Positions 49,440-59,464 of a stretch of 64,000 bases of DNA are shown here, piece after piece. The number at the start of each line of letters is the position of its first letter. Positions within the stretch are counted from its first letter, which is position 1. This stretch comes from Bolinopsis microptera. Lineage: Eukaryota > Ctenophora > Tentaculata > Lobata > Bolinopsidae. The translations under genes and the position numbers were made by a program. The stretch spans positions 7,674,084 to 7,738,083 of the forward strand of contig NC_087072.1 of assembly GCF_026151205.1 (NCBI RefSeq). Direction: 5' to 3'. The notes under the pieces are model-generated. The model did not search any database, was not told the origin of the DNA, and was given only the letters and a program-made list of their open reading frames with translations.

Positions 49440-50725
49440 TTTACAATTTCACGAAAATAAAAGAAGATCGTCTATAATAATTTAAGGTAATACAGTAAAT
49501 AAAGTTCGAGTACTACATCTGTTTGCGAGGGTTAAGGGACGTTTTAGGAGGATTACGTAGATTTGAGGAGTCTGTAAGGTACTTCCCGAACTCTTTTATA
49601 TGTGGTGAGTTCATTATTGCTCCATATTCTTTTAGCATCAACAGACTTTTGAGGTTGTCAGAGAGGTTGGACCTGAGTTGATGGTAGTAGGGGCACTCAG
49701 CTAGGACGTGGTCTTCGGTTTCTAGAATGGGAGTTTCAAAGAAGGGGAGCTCCTCTAAAAAATGTATGACATCCGTTTCTGAGGAGCAGCAGAAGCGACA
49801 CGTTTTAAGAGCTGTGTTGAGTTGATCTTTGGTGTAGCGACCTTTTTCTATCCTAAGATCGTGACTGCTAGATCGGAGTTTAGCAATATTGACCCTTTTA
49901 AGCCGGCAGGGGAGCTGTAAATAGGGTTCTTCGCCAAACTCGAATTTAACCGCTGTGTAGAAAGACATTTTGGGCTGGTTGAGGAGATCTCTCTTCCAAT
50001 GGTCAACAAATGTCTCATGTATGTACTCACAAGCGTCTAGGGTTAGGTGATAACTGCGGCTTGGAGACTGTACTCATCTTGGCAATAGTTGACCACGCAT
50101 CATACCAGGTTAGATTCAGTAGCTTTTGCTCTTGAAAGGTGTGGTGCAAAAGAGTGTTCACGTTACCTTCTACCGCCAGTGATGCCCGATGGAAGTAAGC
50201 TAAACATTGGGGAATGACGGTAACTGTCCAGGGGGTTCTACCAGTGTCACCATAGCAGAAGTTGTTATTAGCTTTCTTGTGAACGCCTAGTATCCATTTG
50301 AGAATCTTCAGATGAGTTGGTTCGAGAGGATCTTTAGCTGCAGATTTAGGCAGGCTCACTTCTTCTTTTTTCGACAGGATAGCCTTTACGATGTTTGTTG
50401 ATGAGAGCCAGACGGGACATGCATAGGTCGCTACAGGCTTTACTAGACTATCGATAAGTTTAAGCATCGTGCTGGTAGTGAGCGCTTTTGTGTTGATAAT
50501 TCGCCTCATTGAGAAGAATGAGCGTAGAGCTTTCTTCCTAAGTTCGTCGATAGCTTGCTTAAACGATCCATTCAGAGAGAATTGGATTCCGAGATAGCAG
50601 TATCTTTTTACTGGTATAATGTCCAGGCTTCCTAGTTTAAAGCCATAAGAACATTTAAGTGTTCGTGAGCTTGTATTGAAGACCATCACACTGGTTTTGT
50701 CGATGTTCACTGATGTATTTGTGTA
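49440..50725 (-). pseudogene. 3' part of a non-LTR retrotransposon (RT C-terminus), frameshifted
   Basis: On the minus strand, 50710 to 50027 encodes the late RT region: KTSVMVFNTSSR, KRYCYLGIQFSLNGSF, KKALRSFFSMRRI and YACPVWLSS, the pattern following motif D in Jockey/CR1/L1-like elements. The frame then shifts near 50040 and continues as EYIHETFVDHW and 49968-49513, which contains a Cys-rich stretch (CRFCCSSETDVIHFLE) of the sort found at the C-terminus of such proteins. The 5' part, including RT motifs A-C and the endonuclease, is absent, as expected for 5' truncation. The 3' end is AT-rich with ATTTATTC repeats (around 49380). It is inactive. Confidence 0.75.
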
Positions 50726-51208
50726 ACAATTTGAAATTTTATTGATTAAAAAAAATTATTGCAGATCGCTCCCACTGAATCGCTCGCCTCAATTAAAAAA
50801 AAATTCTTGTGAAAAGGCTCTGAGGGTATGCAAAAGTAATCTGAGTAGGACGCTGATTCCGAATCTCCAATACTCCATGTCATGCATTTTTTGTTTTTAA
50901 AATAATTCAAAACATCATGCAATTTTATCAAAACATTGTGCAATTTCATCAAATTCTCCATTTTCCACCTTCATGTTGATCCACACTATAAATATCTCCG
51001 GGATTTCGACGCGGGATCATATTATCACTCAGCCCGGCCCGCTGTTAGATAAACATCTCAAGGTGATATCATCCCGCCCCGGAAATTTGTATAAACCCGG
51101 CCCGCTTTTTAGTCGTAACTGATGTTTATCATTCAATTCTTCGACTTACAATAATCAATGATACTGCTGATTAGAACTCGATAATAGTAGAACAGTTAGA
51201 CGCGCGAT

Positions 51209-51387
51209 CACGTGGGCGCGTCACGTGCGTACCACGTGCCACCAATAGCATACGCCGAGTCTATACCACGTTACTGGGCCGCGCTCAGCCTGTCATTCCG
51301 CCAAATCTTTATTCTTTAATGTTTATGAACATAATATAGCCTGGGGTCCCCAGGTAAATACCACGTGACACGAAAGCGCACCACGTG
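51209..51387. promoter_or_regulatory. Cluster of five CACGTG E-boxes
   Basis: CACGTG occurs at 51209, 51222, 51233, 51362 and 51382. Three sites lie upstream and two downstream of an inserted mini-MITE (51271-51357); without the insertion all five would fall within about 85 bp. Palindromic E-boxes are bound by bHLH-type factors such as MYC/MAX, USF and CLOCK. The cluster lies about 210 bp before the ORF at 51598 and 880 bp before the gene at 52263. The function is inferred only. Confidence 0.45.
51271..51357 (-). mobile_element. TTAC...GTAA mini-MITE, copy C
   Basis: This 87-bp copy is in reverse orientation (TTACTGGGCCGCGCTC to GGGGTCCCCAGGTAA). It is flanked by a perfect 8-bp duplication, ATACCACG, at 51263-51270 and 51358-51365, and is inserted within the E-box cluster. 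It was part of the evidence that fixed the family's true ends. Confidence 0.92.
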
Positions 51388-51597
51388 ATATGAAACATCG
51401 TAACCGTCCACTTCTTTTACACGCAAATTCCTGGGAACGTTGCCAAAGCAGCTAATTCTTGGAATTTCTCCAACGCGTGGCGTGAGAAGTTGGCGACTAG
51501 CCAGCTACCCTTGTCCGTGCCCTAAAAATAGTATTGTAATTTTGCTTGCTCTCCTTCCAGCTCTTGTTCCTGCTAACGTTCAAGCTATTGCTCGACT

Positions 51598-51753
51598 ATG
51601 ACATGGACAGATCGGTTTGACATTCAGATTGATGAACTGCTTTCCAATCGTGTTCCGGACAGTACAGTTAGAGTCAACAACTGGGCTCTAAACAAATTTA
51701 ATTCTCTTCTAAAGTATAAATCCCTTGTCGAAATCGCCGGAGATAAAATATAA
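51598..51753 (+). CDS. Short ORF, 51 residues, unknown
   Basis: An ATG at 51598 opens a frame of 51 codons ending with TAA. The peptide (DRFDIQIDELLSNRVPDST, then VNNWALNKFNSLL) resembles the N-terminal helical part of tyrosine-recombinase-derived (KIAA1958/Crypton-like) proteins, which would make it a truncated relic. This likeness is weak and recalled by eye. GC content and codon use look coding. A perfect hairpin follows at 51864-51893. Confidence 0.35.
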   Translation: MTWTDRFDIQIDELLSNRVPDSTVRVNNWALNKFNSLLKYKSLVEIAGDKI

Positions 51754-51863
51754 TCCATAAACACTTCACGCTCAGGGCTAAATAAATGTAATCCCTCAGC
51801 TGGCGCTTCGGGATTACATATTAACACAAAACTCGTGCGCTGCGCGCACTCGTATGTGTTTAT

Positions 51864-51893
51864 CAGATCATCCCGCTAGCGCGGGATGATCTG
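51864..51893. repeat. 13-bp-arm hairpin
   Basis: CAGATCATCCCGC and GCGGGATGATCTG are separated by the loop TAGC. Related CGGGATCAT and ATCATCCCGC words occur at 51010-51075, so the two may be ends of one mobile sequence of about 0.9 kb around the ORF at 51598. Confidence 0.7.
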
Positions 51894-52262
51894 TTATATA
51901 AACCCTTTGCGTGGCGGGTTTATGTTATTATAACTTAAAACGTTTTTATAGCCCACTATTTTACAATTAGTGATCATTTCTAATTTATGACCCCTGTCCT
52001 TTTCCAGACGAACAAGTTATAAACATATAGGTACATCACTCAATTCATTTCGATGTTTCAACATTAATAATCAGCACAGGATCATTGCTCAATCTCAGTC
52101 AAGATTATAATATCTCTTAGGATATTTGAGACCCGTTTAAGCCCACAATAATTAATTAAGGTTGTCCAATCAAAGGCCTCCAAATTATAAAATAATTAAA
52201 TAGCCTCTCTCTGACTTGAAAGATAAAGTCTAACTATTTATTTCTCCAGTTGTAATAAGGAT

Positions 52263-54650
52263 ATGGATTTGTGTACCAACTTGCCAGAGAACCTGTGCTC
52301 TAAACCCATCGACCTGACCAATGTTGGCAGTCTTAACATTATATGCTGGGACCAGTTCCTCAGGTTTGTAGGTTTGCTGTCTTTTGGTTAGGTTTCTTAG
52401 GTTTATCCAGTTCCTCAGGTTTGTAGGTTTGCTGTTTTTTGGTAAGGTTTCTTAGGTTTATCCAATTCCTCAGGTTTGTAGGTTTGCTGTTTTTTGGCAA
52501 GGTTTCTAAGGTTTATCGATTGTTTCAAATACTTTTTAAGGTAAACATGATTATTTTCGAATTTTGAACCTGTTTTCGAAGAACAAATTTCAGACTGACG
52601 AGGCTTGATGACGACACTGACTGGCACGATCAGTTTTTAGCTCGCACCTACAGCGAAGAGGAGTTTATGAGAAAGAGAAAAGAGAATGTAAAGAAACGTT
52701 CCAAGAGCGACACAAGCACGAGACATCTCCCTCAACAAGCGAACTTTTTCCCTAACAAATCTGCATCTGCATCTCCTGCAGTAAGCGTCCAATAAAATGT
52801 GTTTGTTTAACTTTACATGGATTTAGGCTTTCTGTTTAATTATAATGTTCATCTTTGAAACCGACTATTGTAAGCCCTGGCTACAACCAAGTCAAAATAG
52901 TTTTTTGTAACAATAACTTATAACTGAGCTTTTCAATTTCTATCATATCTTGGAAAACAGTCAGAGAAGTCGGAGAAGAAGTTCGTGAGGCAAAACTCGG
53001 CGAGTTACAGACATTCCTTACCGGGCATCGTTGAAAATGGGGTTTATACCGAACAGCGAGCTGCAGATAGAAAGTGAGTAGCGGTTAATTCGTGATTTGG
53101 TGGTCTTCGTGCTAGTTTCCGCTCAGAATTCGATAATAAATAACAATGGAAATCATCACGCTCTTAAAATACCAATCACATCGCAAACGCCTCACATCGT
53201 CACAACCCAGTTAACGGTAGTAAATTTTAATGTTCATATACATTAATGTGTTTAGACAATTCAATATTTAAATGAAAATTAACAGGCACATCTTTCAGGG
53301 GTTTTACAGAGAATTTTATGGAAATAGACCAGACGACTAATCTAGATAAGAAGTCAGTTTCGATGTCAGATCTGCGTAACGTGAGCCAGAATACTGGAAG
53401 TAGTAATTTCTTTTCCAAATTCACAGCTACAACAAAGAGCCAAGAGAACCTCTCTATGGTAAGTACATTTGTCTTCATTGGAAGTTCAGCAAATATTCTG
53501 GAATGAGGTTTCCCCCTTGTTTTCTATATGCTACAGGAGCAAATTAGTACACGTACTCAAGTTCGACACGCTCTCTAGTTCTACACGTATTGTAGTTCGA
53601 CAAACCTTAAGGTTTGACTCTGTCGAACTAAAATGCGCTACTGTCGAACTAGAGTTTTGAAATCTAGGTTATCAATCTATTTTCCTGTTAGCTAGATCAG
53701 AACCGAGTGGCAAACAGGAGAATTAAAACTATACTGAAAGGTTTTGGAATTTTTAACCGCTGGTTGCTAGAGGTTAGAAAATTGTTTTATCTGCCATTGA
53801 CATTGAGTGGCTCAGTGGCTTAGTTGGTTAATCTGCTTGTCTACTGGCCCTGACGTTGCGAGTTCGAATCCCAGTTGGGCCAAGATTTCAAAATAGATGG
53901 GCAGCCGTCACTCACCAAACCATGGTGTGAATGGTAGTGGCTCTCATTAGAGCTGCGAAAATAATACGAGTGCATATGCCTGGGGTTGCGTCCCGACTAT
54001 GCTGCAGGGAAATCTGTACCGAAAGGACCGTCGCCGCACCGCAAAAGAAAAGGAGATCGGCCCCTCGATCCTAGCTTGCTAGGTTCGCCATTGTTGTTGT
54101 TGTTGTTGTTGTTGTAACCGCTGGTTGCTAGATGTTAGAAAATTGTTTTATCGGCCATTGAACCCTGCGATCCTATTCCTATGATGAGTACCCGGCAATT
54201 ATAGCCGTTGGATCACAAGCAGAATATATTTGTCGAACTAGAGTACGCTACCTGGACTTTAGTTCGACACGTACCGATAAGTTCGATGTTCGACAGGGGT
54301 GATATCTAGCAAACTCAAGTTGTCGAACTATAGTGCACGTGTCGAACTAAAGTACGTGAATGGAGAAAATTGGGAGGAGGGAAGGGTTAGATAGGGACAG
54401 AAGCTTCGCTCAGAATCAGATATAAGCCGGGCCTTCTCAGCCTTTTACAGAACATGCTGATATTATTTTATAGTTTAAACTTAAAAAACTAAACAATTTA
54501 ACTCTAGTTGCTAACGAAGATGGAATTGTTCAGCAGGGGAAGGACGGGACGAGATACCGACCTGATGCGCCGTTAAAGGACGGCATCTCACAACGAGTGT
54601 CAAACGTCAAACGCATGCTCCGGCTTAATGGCTTGATGCACTCGGAATGA
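52263..54650 (+). CDS. Five-exon gene of unknown function
   Basis: Exons 52263-52363, 52594-52780, 52961-53073, 53299-53458 and 54537-54650 join with matching phases (2, 0, 2, 0) and GT-AG borders to 224 residues. Most donors are strong (GTAAGC, GTGAGT, GTAAGT). I recognise no domain. The protein is hydrophilic and rich in Ser, Lys and Glu: a basic patch (FMRKRKENVKKRSKSD), KFVRQNSASYRHSLPG (candidate basophilic-kinase sites), and a final KRMLRLNGLMHSE. It is probably largely disordered and cytoplasmic or nuclear. The last acceptor is CAGCAG, so one extra Gln is possible, and its pyrimidine tract is poor. The last intron contains a SINE. Exon 1 carries a repeated donor region (see the 55-bp repeat). 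Confidence 0.6.
52352..52516. repeat. 55-bp tandem repeat x 3 spanning the exon 1 splice donor
   Basis: The unit CCAGTTCCTCAGGTTTGTAG, followed by GTTTGCTGTTTTTTGG and a TTCTTAGGTTTAT end, begins at 52352, 52407 and 52462. The first copy contains the end of exon 1 (TTCCTCAG) and its GTTTGT donor, so the exon end and donor are present three times in a row with few changes. Confidence 0.9.
53755..54161 (+). mobile_element. tRNA-derived SINE with (GTT)n tail and 46-bp flanking duplication
   Basis: The body is 53801-54115. Its head is tRNA-like: TGGCTCAGTGGCTTAGTTGG (A box region) and GCGAGTTCGAATCCC (B box), ending near GGGCCAA. A 230-bp tRNA-unrelated body and a (GTT)n tail at 54091-54115 follow. 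The flanks AACCGCTGGTTGCTAGAG (53755-53800) and the same 46 bases at 54116-54161 differ at only two positions. It lies in intron 4 of the 52263 gene. Confidence 0.85.
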
Positions 54651-54654
54651 ACAA

Positions 54655-55645
54655 AACCTTCATGAAGACCTACCCACTACCGCCATGCTCTACATCACGG
54701 AAATATGCAAATGTTCATTCCAAAACCATAATTAACCAACTAAATATGTTAGCAGATTTTTAATGTCAAGCAGATTGGAATACAGTGGTGTTATCAGTTT
54801 CATACCATACATGTTGGTATGTAACTATTGGTACTGGGGGTGTGAGGCTATAATGGAAGAATATGTCGGACAACTTCATCAGCTATAAGCAGAAAGCTTG
54901 TTGCTAAATCACAAGCTGCATTTCCGAGCGATGTGAAGCATAACTGTTGATGGACTGTGAATAAACCTGTTAAATTGAGCAATTTAGTTTAGATTCATAA
55001 ACTGAAAGATCTGTTGGGTATTTTAAATGGTTTATTGATTGTTGCTAGACGCTAGTTCTATGTCCAAGATTAATGATGATAATCGAGCTGAAAATTTATC
55101 GGTACATTCGTAATTATTTGGTGTCTTTTTTAGTTTTAAGTTATGCGTCAAGGTCATATACTTATTATGCAAGGCATATTGGGATTTGTTTTATTTGAAC
55201 AGATCGGTTTCATGTGCCTCTCATTCAAATGGTGAGTGACATAGCAAGTGACAACCCAGAGAACGTTTTATTTATCACCGGACGGAACAAAAGTGAAAAG
55301 TTATCGGACCACCATAAAATCAAAAAGTTCCGAAACTTTGATGTGGTGGAATTAACTTCATATGTCCTAGTATAGAGTGTCTTCCAAATCTAAGCCAAGC
55401 TAATTAATCTTAAATTGGACGTAACTACTACTAGCAGTAGCACTGCAATACGATGTGAGTTGTGAGTGGAACATGTGAATCTGCCCATTCTTTCAAATAT
55501 GAAAATTTCTGAATACAATTTTGACAGATTGGATGGACTACATGCATTGTGCCCCTACTTGCCGTGTCTCTACTACAGTCACAGATGGCATCAAGATACA
55601 AATTGTTAGCCAATTCTCGGTTTTAGAGATTCTTATTCTTAGATT
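54655..55645. other. Gene-free region
   Basis: 3' flank of the preceding gene. No exon or repeat that I can support. Confidence 0.5.
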
Positions 55646-55649
55646 CTTA

Positions 55650-56855
55650 GACTAATTGACCCAGTCAAAAAAGTTTCAGTTGTATATCATATATCTTTTA
55701 CAGTTTTTGCGGAAAGTCGCGTTAAAGTTGATGCTAGCATCAACTTTAACGCGACTTTCTGCAAAAATAGGGGGTGCACCATAAAAATAAACATGCACGG
55801 ATTTTAAAAATTTTTGTACCATTGTTTTCTAGAGACTGTGAGAATTTTCACGATACCAAATTTGTCATACCTTTTTGGAAAAATCAGTGAGTTTCGCCTC
55901 GGTGCCATATTTGATGGTGCGCGGCTTTTGGAGCAAAATTAGCTGTAAAAGTCGCGTAATTTGACCAAATTTGACCAAATTCGTTGATTTTTGTCGTATT
56001 ATTTGGATATATTTACAGTTCTAGTTCCTTGAATGAGATCATTCTGAAAATTGGCGACGACCTTCCAATAGGGCTTTCACAACTGTCCGAAAAATTTGGT
56101 GGATATCGGAGTTGATATAGTGATCAAAATGGGGCAAAATACGCGGCTTTTAGCTGTAACATAATTTCTGATGGTTGGATATGCTTTAAACTTTTCGGAC
56201 ACTTTCCTTCACCTTGTAAGTCTATGAGTAAGCTTACCAATTTTTGTTGCACGGATAATATATCCGTGGCCGTACCATTTTACTTCACCTAACCATGTGC
56301 TTTCGCGCCACTGCGGGCGCGCTTGTTTCACAAGTCAAGAAAAGCACCTATCCACGAACCCCGATGGGAAGGTTCGTGCGCGCGCGCGCAGTGCTGACAA
56401 CAGCGTCTATGTAGCGCATGTAGTCTTGGCACTGCACTTCTCCCTCCAGTAACCACTTTTCAGGTCTTTCAGTTTGAGTTAAGACAGCTAATGCATAAGG
56501 GCTGACACACGTTAAATTTATTACAATGTCAATAAATTTGGTAAATTTCTAGCTTTAGCTGCCAGAAATAAATGTTCGGTTTCTATAGTGTATAGGGGTT
56601 AATTAGGTATAAACTACAGTATAGCTGTACTTACACCTACATTCACAAGCACAAAGCATGCAAGCAAGCTAAGCTCACCTGGTCCAATGAGCGGGAAACG
56701 GAGGAGGCGGGAGGCGGGCGCGCGCTACTGCAAGCGCAAGGGCTCTGGATAGAGCAACCATTTTACTGACACCACGGCATCAACTTCAACACGATTTTCC
56801 GCAAAAACCGTAAAAGATATAAAACTTAAACCTTTTTTACTGGGTAAAATGTCTT
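55650..56855. mobile_element. TIR element, about 1.2 kb
   Basis: Ends of about 80 bp are inverted: GACCCAGTCAAAAAAGTTTC, with ATCTTTTACAGTTTTTGCGG further in, versus CCGCAAAAACCGTAAAAGAT and CCTTTTTTACTGGGTAAA on the right. Just inside the left end, GCGTTAAAGTTGATGC and GCATCAACTTTAACGC form a further hairpin around CTA. The body at 55775-56252 has a reverse-oriented copy at 39350-39812. A GC-rich stretch before the right end includes CTACTGCAAGCGCAAGGGCTC, shared with 40415-40445. It has no transposase and is non-autonomous. Confidence 0.65.
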
Positions 56856-56977
56856 AATGGCCTTCAAATAAAATTTGGAGGACTTCGCCGCTTCGACGCG
56901 CCGCGCGAACTAGCAATAGCATTCTTGCTTCGTCGTCGATCTAGCATTCGTCGATCTAGCATTCTTGCTTCGTCGTC

Positions 56978-57008
56978 GATCGTTGCTCTGCTTCGCAGAG
57001 CAACGATC
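56978..57008. repeat. 14-bp-arm hairpin
   Basis: GATCGTTGCTCTGC and GCAGAGCAACGATC flank the loop TTC. It is preceded by an imperfect tandem repeat of TCTAGCATTCTTGCTTCGTCG (56940-56980) and followed by GGATTGACATCGTCAATCAA, similar to the right end of the 34.8-36.0 kb foldback element. It may be a fragment of that family. Confidence 0.8.
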
Positions 57009-57278
57009 TCGACGGATTGACATCGTCAATCAAAATAAAATCAGCATGAAAAAATTAAAAATTGGCCAAGAAATAAAAATTTGAGTGCCCAAAATTTGGA
57101 CCCCCAAGTGGTGTCAAAAACGCGAATTAAATAGCGTCCCAGATATTGTTATTTATCGTTTTTTGTACATGCCACCTGACCATCCAATAACCTTACGGAG
57201 GACGCACCTTATATTTATAATGGGAATGCCGCATGAATGAATTTTGGAAAGAAGAATAAGTCCTCGGGAGCGAGGTGT

Positions 57279-57957
57279 TGTAGGGTCCCAACCCTACAAT
57301 TATAGTCCCATCATATCAACTACTGTTATTGTTTGCACCTGCCTGGCAACCGCAGATTAGACAGTAGTTGTGGCCAGCATGACAGTGGAATGCAATTATC
57401 TGAAGCGTTCACCGCATGCTACGGACAGCAAAACCACACAAATTGCGTTCGGTGGTTTCCGGCAGGGACATGTGGTTTGAACTCAAAACCTATAATCACT
57501 GCCGGAAAAACGTCATGATAAGGTTTTATAAACATGAACTAAAGATTCATCCAGCTAGAATCAATTAGTGAGTCCTGAAGGGCTAGAATGACTACACCGT
57601 CTAGCTAAAACCACCACCGGAAATGCGTCACGTTTGTTTACACGAGAAAGCTCATCGGCTGGCACTCCTAGGGAGTGCCGACAATTAGTAGGACTATAAA
57701 ACCGCCCCCACCTTCAGAAAACTCTTCGTTCTTTGTCTCAGCCCTTTCAGTCCTTTCACTCTTTTTGTTCGAATCGAAATAGTTAAAGTTTAATAGTAAT
57801 TCAACACTTGTAGTTTTCGTTTAACATTGTTTCCTAAAGTTCCCGAGTTTCATTACCGAGTTCACAACAAACTAAAATAACACAACGCAAATTCGAAGTC
57901 CTAACCTGAAAGCACTGACTACCATAGACGGTCAATCTCATTAATCTGGTAGTTACA
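57279..57957 (+). repeat. 5' LTR
   Basis: It starts with TGTAGGGTCCCAACCCTACA, itself an inverted repeat, and ends GGTAGTTACA. ACTATAAAACCGCC at about 57691 is a TATA-type core promoter, followed by pyrimidine-rich TTCGTTCTTTGTCTC, a likely start region. GGCACTCCTAGGGAGTGCC upstream of the TATA box is a palindrome. Confidence 0.9.
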
Positions 57958-58066
57958 AAGTGGTGCTGCGACCGAAGAACCTTTACTGCAACAACCAACA
58001 TACAGGTACCAAAGCACCTTTCTCCAGTTGAGCACTAATTTTGTTACAATACCAAATAGTATAGCC

Positions 58067-59464
58067 ATGTCACATCATTCGTCACACCACTCGCTTGATG
58101 TGGATTCTCCCATTCAAAATCCATTAGAGACGGAACAGGACCATAATACCAACACAGCTGAGGCAACCAATCGACCAGCTCTTCGACCGAAAATGTTCGC
58201 AAATACAGAACAGGTCGACCAACTGAGTGAGGGGGATAGGCGTCCCGGCATGAATCAGCAACCATTAGGCGAAAAGGGATACCTATCTTGGACAGCCGAG
58301 TACAACCGTCGGCACCAACAACCTCAATCACTGAATGCTCTTCCAGCAAGGACCCCTAACAGTATGTTCAGGGGTAGGAAGCCTAATGAATATAGTTACG
58401 GTGATGACATTCACGATTACTTAAAGAGTTTCGATAACTATAAGATGGTTACCGGATTACAGACTGAACAGGCGTTTCAGGTTTTCTGTACGTTTTTAGA
58501 CAACAGAAGTCTGAACAGGGTCCTGTCTCTGAAGCTAACAGGTAAACAGCTTGCAAATTGGGAGTCTGTCAAGGAGAAGGTCATCCAGAAACTGGATCCA
58601 ACATACGACACGGAAAGCTCTATAGATGAGCTGTTTGCCGTGAAGCAAACTGGGTCGGAGACGACTCAGGACTTTGCAGACCGGCTGGAGAAAACAGCAC
58701 AAATGATATCGGCTTGCAAGTTCATGGCTGGTGAAGCTACTGATAAGTTGATGAAGGACGCTTTTATAAACGGTCTTAAGTCCCAACAAATGATGTTTTG
58801 CCTGTTGCAGAAAAGCAAGCTCACGTATGACACAGCTTTGCTGGAGAGCTCTAAACTAGAAAAAATCCTAGGAAAGATCAAAGCGAAAGTAACCAACTTA
58901 GATTCATTAAATGATGCAGCGGGACTCTTAACAATCGAGGAGAAGGAAACCCCTCATTTTCAGCCATTTCAAAATAAGTGCTGGGCTTGTCGTGAAGTAG
59001 GCCTGGTTAAGAAAGACTGGCCGGAACCGGACCATCGGAAGTGTCACAATTGTGGTATGCCTGGTCATCTGATGAAGGACTGCAGATTCCCAATAGAAGG
59101 TTGCACTTATTGTCAGGGCAACAACCACACGATAAAAAACTGTTTTAAGAAAGAGAGAGACGACAAGGAACAGGATCGTTATTACAACCAACCAAGCTCC
59201 AACGAATTTGACGAAGAATCAGTTATTTGTAATCGGAGTCCATCAGAAGATACTGGACACACGTCTTGTGCTGTGTCAAGAAGTCAGGCCATCGATAGAG
59301 GAAAGCGTGTAAGATTTAACCAACCTCCGGAACCTGTTAGTACAGTTCTAGACGAAGTGGAAGAGCATGCCATGAATTACTCACCATACTTTGATGAAAG
59401 GCAGGTTTTTCTGACTGACGATGAAGAGTTTATTGAAGAAGAGGCCAGGTTGGAAAACTACTAA
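58067..59464 (+). CDS. Gag polyprotein of the LTR element
   Basis: An intact frame of 465 codons runs from the first ATG (58067). A Gln/Asn/Pro-rich N-terminus leads to a capsid-like helical region, with DDIHDYLKSFDNYK and a later FADRLEKTAQMISACKF, in the style of retrotransposon gag domains. It ends with zinc knuckles: CHNCGMPGHLMKDC and CTYCQGNNHTIKNC fit CCHC. An earlier CWACREVGLVKKDW keeps two Cys but has lost the His and the final Cys. The C-terminus is acidic. The product should bind RNA and assemble particles. Since no pol follows, reverse transcription would have to come from another element. The family (Ty3/gypsy-like versus other) cannot be fixed from gag alone. Confidence 0.85.
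   Translation: MSHHSSHHSLDVDSPIQNPLETEQDHNTNTAEATNRPALRPKMFANTEQVDQLSEGDRRPGMNQQPLGEKGYLSWTAEYNRRHQQPQSLNALPARTPNSMFRGRKPNEYSYGDDIHDYLKSFDNYKMVTGLQTEQAFQVFCTFLDNRSLNRVLSLKLTGKQLANWESVKEKVIQKLDPTYDTESSIDELFAVKQTGSETTQDFADRLEKTAQMISACKFMAGEATDKLMKDAFINGLKSQQMMFCLLQKSKLTYDTALLESSKLEKILGKIKAKVTNLDSLNDAAGLLTIEEKETPHFQPFQNKCWACREVGLVKKDWPEPDHRKCHNCGMPGHLMKDCRFPIEGCTYCQGNNHTIKNCFKKERDDKEQDRYYNQPSSNEFDEESVICNRSPSEDTGHTSCAVSRSQAIDRGKRVRFNQPPEPVSTVLDEVEEHAMNYSPYFDERQVFLTDDEEFIEEEARLENY

Noticed and set aside
53805-53880. Stand-alone tRNA gene
   Set aside because: A and B box-like words are present, but the sequence continues into a long body with a (GTT)n tail and flanking duplications, so it is a SINE head.
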